From positions 1-64,000 of the forward strand of contig NZ_JACJOO010000058.1 of NCBI RefSeq assembly GCF_014695575.1: 64,000 nt of DNA. Direction: 5' to 3'. The DNA is from Leptolyngbya sp. FACHB-8 (lineage in GTDB: Bacteria; Cyanobacteriota; Cyanobacteriia; Elainellales; Elainellaceae). Under the pieces are notes generated by a model, which saw only the letters and a program-made list of their open reading frames with translations, made no database searches and was not told where the DNA came from. Below are positions 62,349-64,000 of the stretch, piece after piece; positions within the stretch are counted from its first letter, which is position 1; each line of letters opens with the position of its first letter. The position numbers and the translations under genes are program-made.

Positions 62349-62389
62349 GGGTTGATTTTGCACTTATTGGACATGATGCAAAATCAACC
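62349..62389. repeat. Hairpin between nusB and ftsY
   Basis: GGTTGATTTTGCA and its complement around 15 bases; 13-bp perfect arms. It could be a terminator for nusB or part of the ftsY leader. Confidence 0.5.
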
Positions 62390-62415
62390 TTCATGGTAGC
62401 AGGGTAGTAGCAAGC

Positions 62416-63045
62416 TTAAGTGACGGATGGCCGACTGCTGCTGCTGTCGCTGACTCGCCGTAGGACCCCGTTAATAAAACGATGGCCTTCTTCGCCGCTA
62501 TAGCGTTTCGCCAGTTCAATAGCTTCATTAATCGCCACACGGTCGGGAACGCCCATGAATTTCTGCTCTGCTACAGAGATACGGAGAATGTCCTGGTCAA
62601 TGCGAGGCAGGCGGTGCATCTGCCAGTTCACCATATCGTTGGCGAGGATGGTGTCGATCGTCTCCCGCTCTTGCCGAACTGTCGTGAGGAGATCGAGCGC
62701 ATAGTCTCGGACTTCCTGCTGGTTAGCCAGTTGAATGAACTCGGGCAGATCAACGGCGATACCCAGACGATTGACAGAATTTTTGGCTTGTTCGACGGCC
62801 TCTTTAACCATTTCACGCGCACTTTGTAAGTCAGCGGCGTTAATTTCACTGCTGAGGAGGCGATCGCTTGCCCGTTCCAATTCGCCTCCAGCAGTTTCGA
62901 GGGCATCCTGCACTTCACTTGTCAGGGTACGGATAGCGGCTAGAAGAATATGGGGCAACTCCTGAGCCTGTAACTTATCGGGATTGGTGGGCAACTGGCT
63001 CAAGCTCAAAAGAGCCAATTCACGGGCAATACGACGAGCTTGCAT
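62416..63045 (-). CDS. nusB: Transcription antitermination factor NusB, extended form
   Basis: 209 residues. ARRIARELALLSLSQLP at the N-terminus and ILRISVAEQKFM...VAINEAIELAKRYSGEEGHRFINGVLRRV at the C-terminus are NusB hallmarks. An insert of about 60 residues (QDALETAGGELERASDRLLSSEINAADLQ) makes it longer than the 140-residue E. coli protein, as in other cyanobacteria. It acts with NusE in rRNA antitermination. Confidence 0.93.
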   Translation of the reverse strand: MQARRIARELALLSLSQLPTNPDKLQAQELPHILLAAIRTLTSEVQDALETAGGELERASDRLLSSEINAADLQSAREMVKEAVEQAKNSVNRLGIAVDLPEFIQLANQQEVRDYALDLLTTVRQERETIDTILANDMVNWQMHRLPRIDQDILRISVAEQKFMGVPDRVAINEAIELAKRYSGEEGHRFINGVLRRVSDSSSSRPSVT

Positions 63046-63204
63046 AGTCTAAATTTAGAAACAACAATAGGGTGATAGTTCGGTAACCAGTAGACACTTA
63101 AAGCTTAGAAGCTCTATGCTCCTAAGCTTTCTACAAAATACCGACGAATGGGTATCCTGGCTTCACTGGTTGAGAAGACAGCAATCTTTATTGAACCAGA
63201 ATCC

Positions 63205-63948
63205 CTAGCCTTCCTCAGGCAGACGGGCATAATTTTGCCGTAAATCAACCACCGATGGCTCCAATACTGATTCTAGCCGACGGCCTTCTGGTAAACCGGG
63301 GGGTAATGCCGCCGAGAGGTTGGGCCCTACAATGCCACCCGACACAATGACTTTGAAGGCATCTTCCACCGACATTGAGAGATTCAACACTTCGTCCTCG
63401 GGCACAATGGCGTACCAACCTGTCGTTGGGTTGGGTGTTGTTGGGATAAAGAGATTCAGCATCGAGCCGGAGGAGTGAGGCAGAATCCCAGGTGCGGTGC
63501 TCCCAGTGACAAAGCCCAAAGCCCATAAGCCTTTGCGAGGGTACTCAACCAATACCACTCGACGGAACCGACCACTGGAATCCCGCAGTAGGGTTTCTAG
63601 TAGTTGCTTCAGAGTTTTATATACGGCTCCCGCCAGGGGGATGGCTTGCAGTACCTTTTCACCGACATCCAGGAACCACTGCCCTACGATGTTGCGAGCC
63701 ATTAAGCCAATCAGCAGAATAAAGCCGAGGGGAACCGTCAGCCCAACCACCAAGTTCAAAAAATCCCCCATAAATGGAGGCATTTCGTTGAATGGGTTAA
63801 TTTGTTTGGGGATCCGGGTCAAAAAGTTAAAAACCCAGGTGGCAATAGTGATGGTTAGCCAAATGGTAGTGGCGAGAGGAATCACGACCAGAAGCCCAGC
63901 AATCAGGTCGTTCTTCAAATCTTGCTTTAGGCGTTGCAGTACGGACAA
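63205..63948 (-). CDS. DUF502 membrane protein
   Basis: 247 residues. Two transmembrane helices (LIAGLLVVIPLATTIWLTITIATWVF; DFLNLVVGLTVPLGFILLIGLMARNIVGQWFL) and the DUF502 motifs RVVLVEYPRKGLWALGFVTG and LFIPTTPNPTTGWYAIVPEDEV. Plant relatives (LCV-like, COV1) affect vascular development and trafficking; the bacterial role is unknown. It lies 160 bp upstream of nusB on the same strand. Confidence 0.88.
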   Translation of the reverse strand: MSVLQRLKQDLKNDLIAGLLVVIPLATTIWLTITIATWVFNFLTRIPKQINPFNEMPPFMGDFLNLVVGLTVPLGFILLIGLMARNIVGQWFLDVGEKVLQAIPLAGAVYKTLKQLLETLLRDSSGRFRRVVLVEYPRKGLWALGFVTGSTAPGILPHSSGSMLNLFIPTTPNPTTGWYAIVPEDEVLNLSMSVEDAFKVIVSGGIVGPNLSAALPPGLPEGRRLESVLEPSVVDLRQNYARLPEEG

Positions 63949-64000
63949 GCTAACAGATCTCCCTCTAGATGATGGGTGTTTGCCTTATGGATAGAGTATA

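Overview
The window is cyanobacterial chromosome. The palindromic octamer GCGATCGC (HIP1) recurs throughout, in genes and between them. The gene complement also fits: a PaO/Tic55-type Rieske oxygenase, a CugP-like nucleotidyltransferase, DUF3177, a Mo-nitrogenase C-terminal-domain protein, a Zur-type Fur protein, an FtsY with a long acidic N-terminus and an MCE/ABC lipid-transport pair. A filamentous genus is plausible, but the species cannot be named from sequence alone. I see no tRNA, rRNA or CRISPR array. No long prophage or plasmid module is visible.

Layout. 1-300: tail of an IS630-family transposase and a CTAG-bounded palindrome. 300-7000: DUF3592 protein, type III glutamine synthetase homologue, a long-form IlvD, then small membrane and acidic proteins. 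7-18 kb: mostly minus-strand catabolic neighbourhood with pirin, SDR, gamma-glutamyl hydrolase, Cache histidine kinase, a second glutamine-synthetase homologue, aldehyde dehydrogenase and an ethanolamine-type permease. Together these could form a gamma-glutamylation route for ethanolamine or a similar amino alcohol. 18-24.7 kb: two tandem paralogous about 60-residue proteins, RibD, DUF1838, PsiE-like protein and small conserved proteins. 24.7-34 kb: IleS, a carbamoyltransferase-SxtJ-SxtK(DUF5989)-SGNH hydrolase cassette, LapA-domain protein and ScpA. 34-50 kb: CugP-like enzyme, a repeat protein, MFS transporter, UbiB kinase, S9 peptidase, a two-RCK channel-like protein, MarR, Zur and PurS/PurQ. 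50-64 kb: MCE/ABC pair, YvcK, UvrB, Rieske oxygenase, RsmE/FtsY, NusB and DUF502.

The most unusual content is intergenic. More than forty long palindromes fall into several families. Family A is a 132-bp element with 12-bp terminal inverted repeats and two internal hairpins. It is flanked by 9-bp direct repeats at every complete copy (exact at four, one mismatch at two), so it is a real mobile element. A full-palindrome 89-bp version also exists. Family B is 124 bp with a similar twin-hairpin plan. Families C and E end at CTAG or TAG. Substitutions that separate copies are mirrored in both arms. At least nine hairpin tips are exactly GCGAAGC or its complement, the known ultra-stable DNA mini-hairpin. 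Several palindromes touch or contain the stop codon of the neighbouring gene. Two family A copies sit inside other palindromes.
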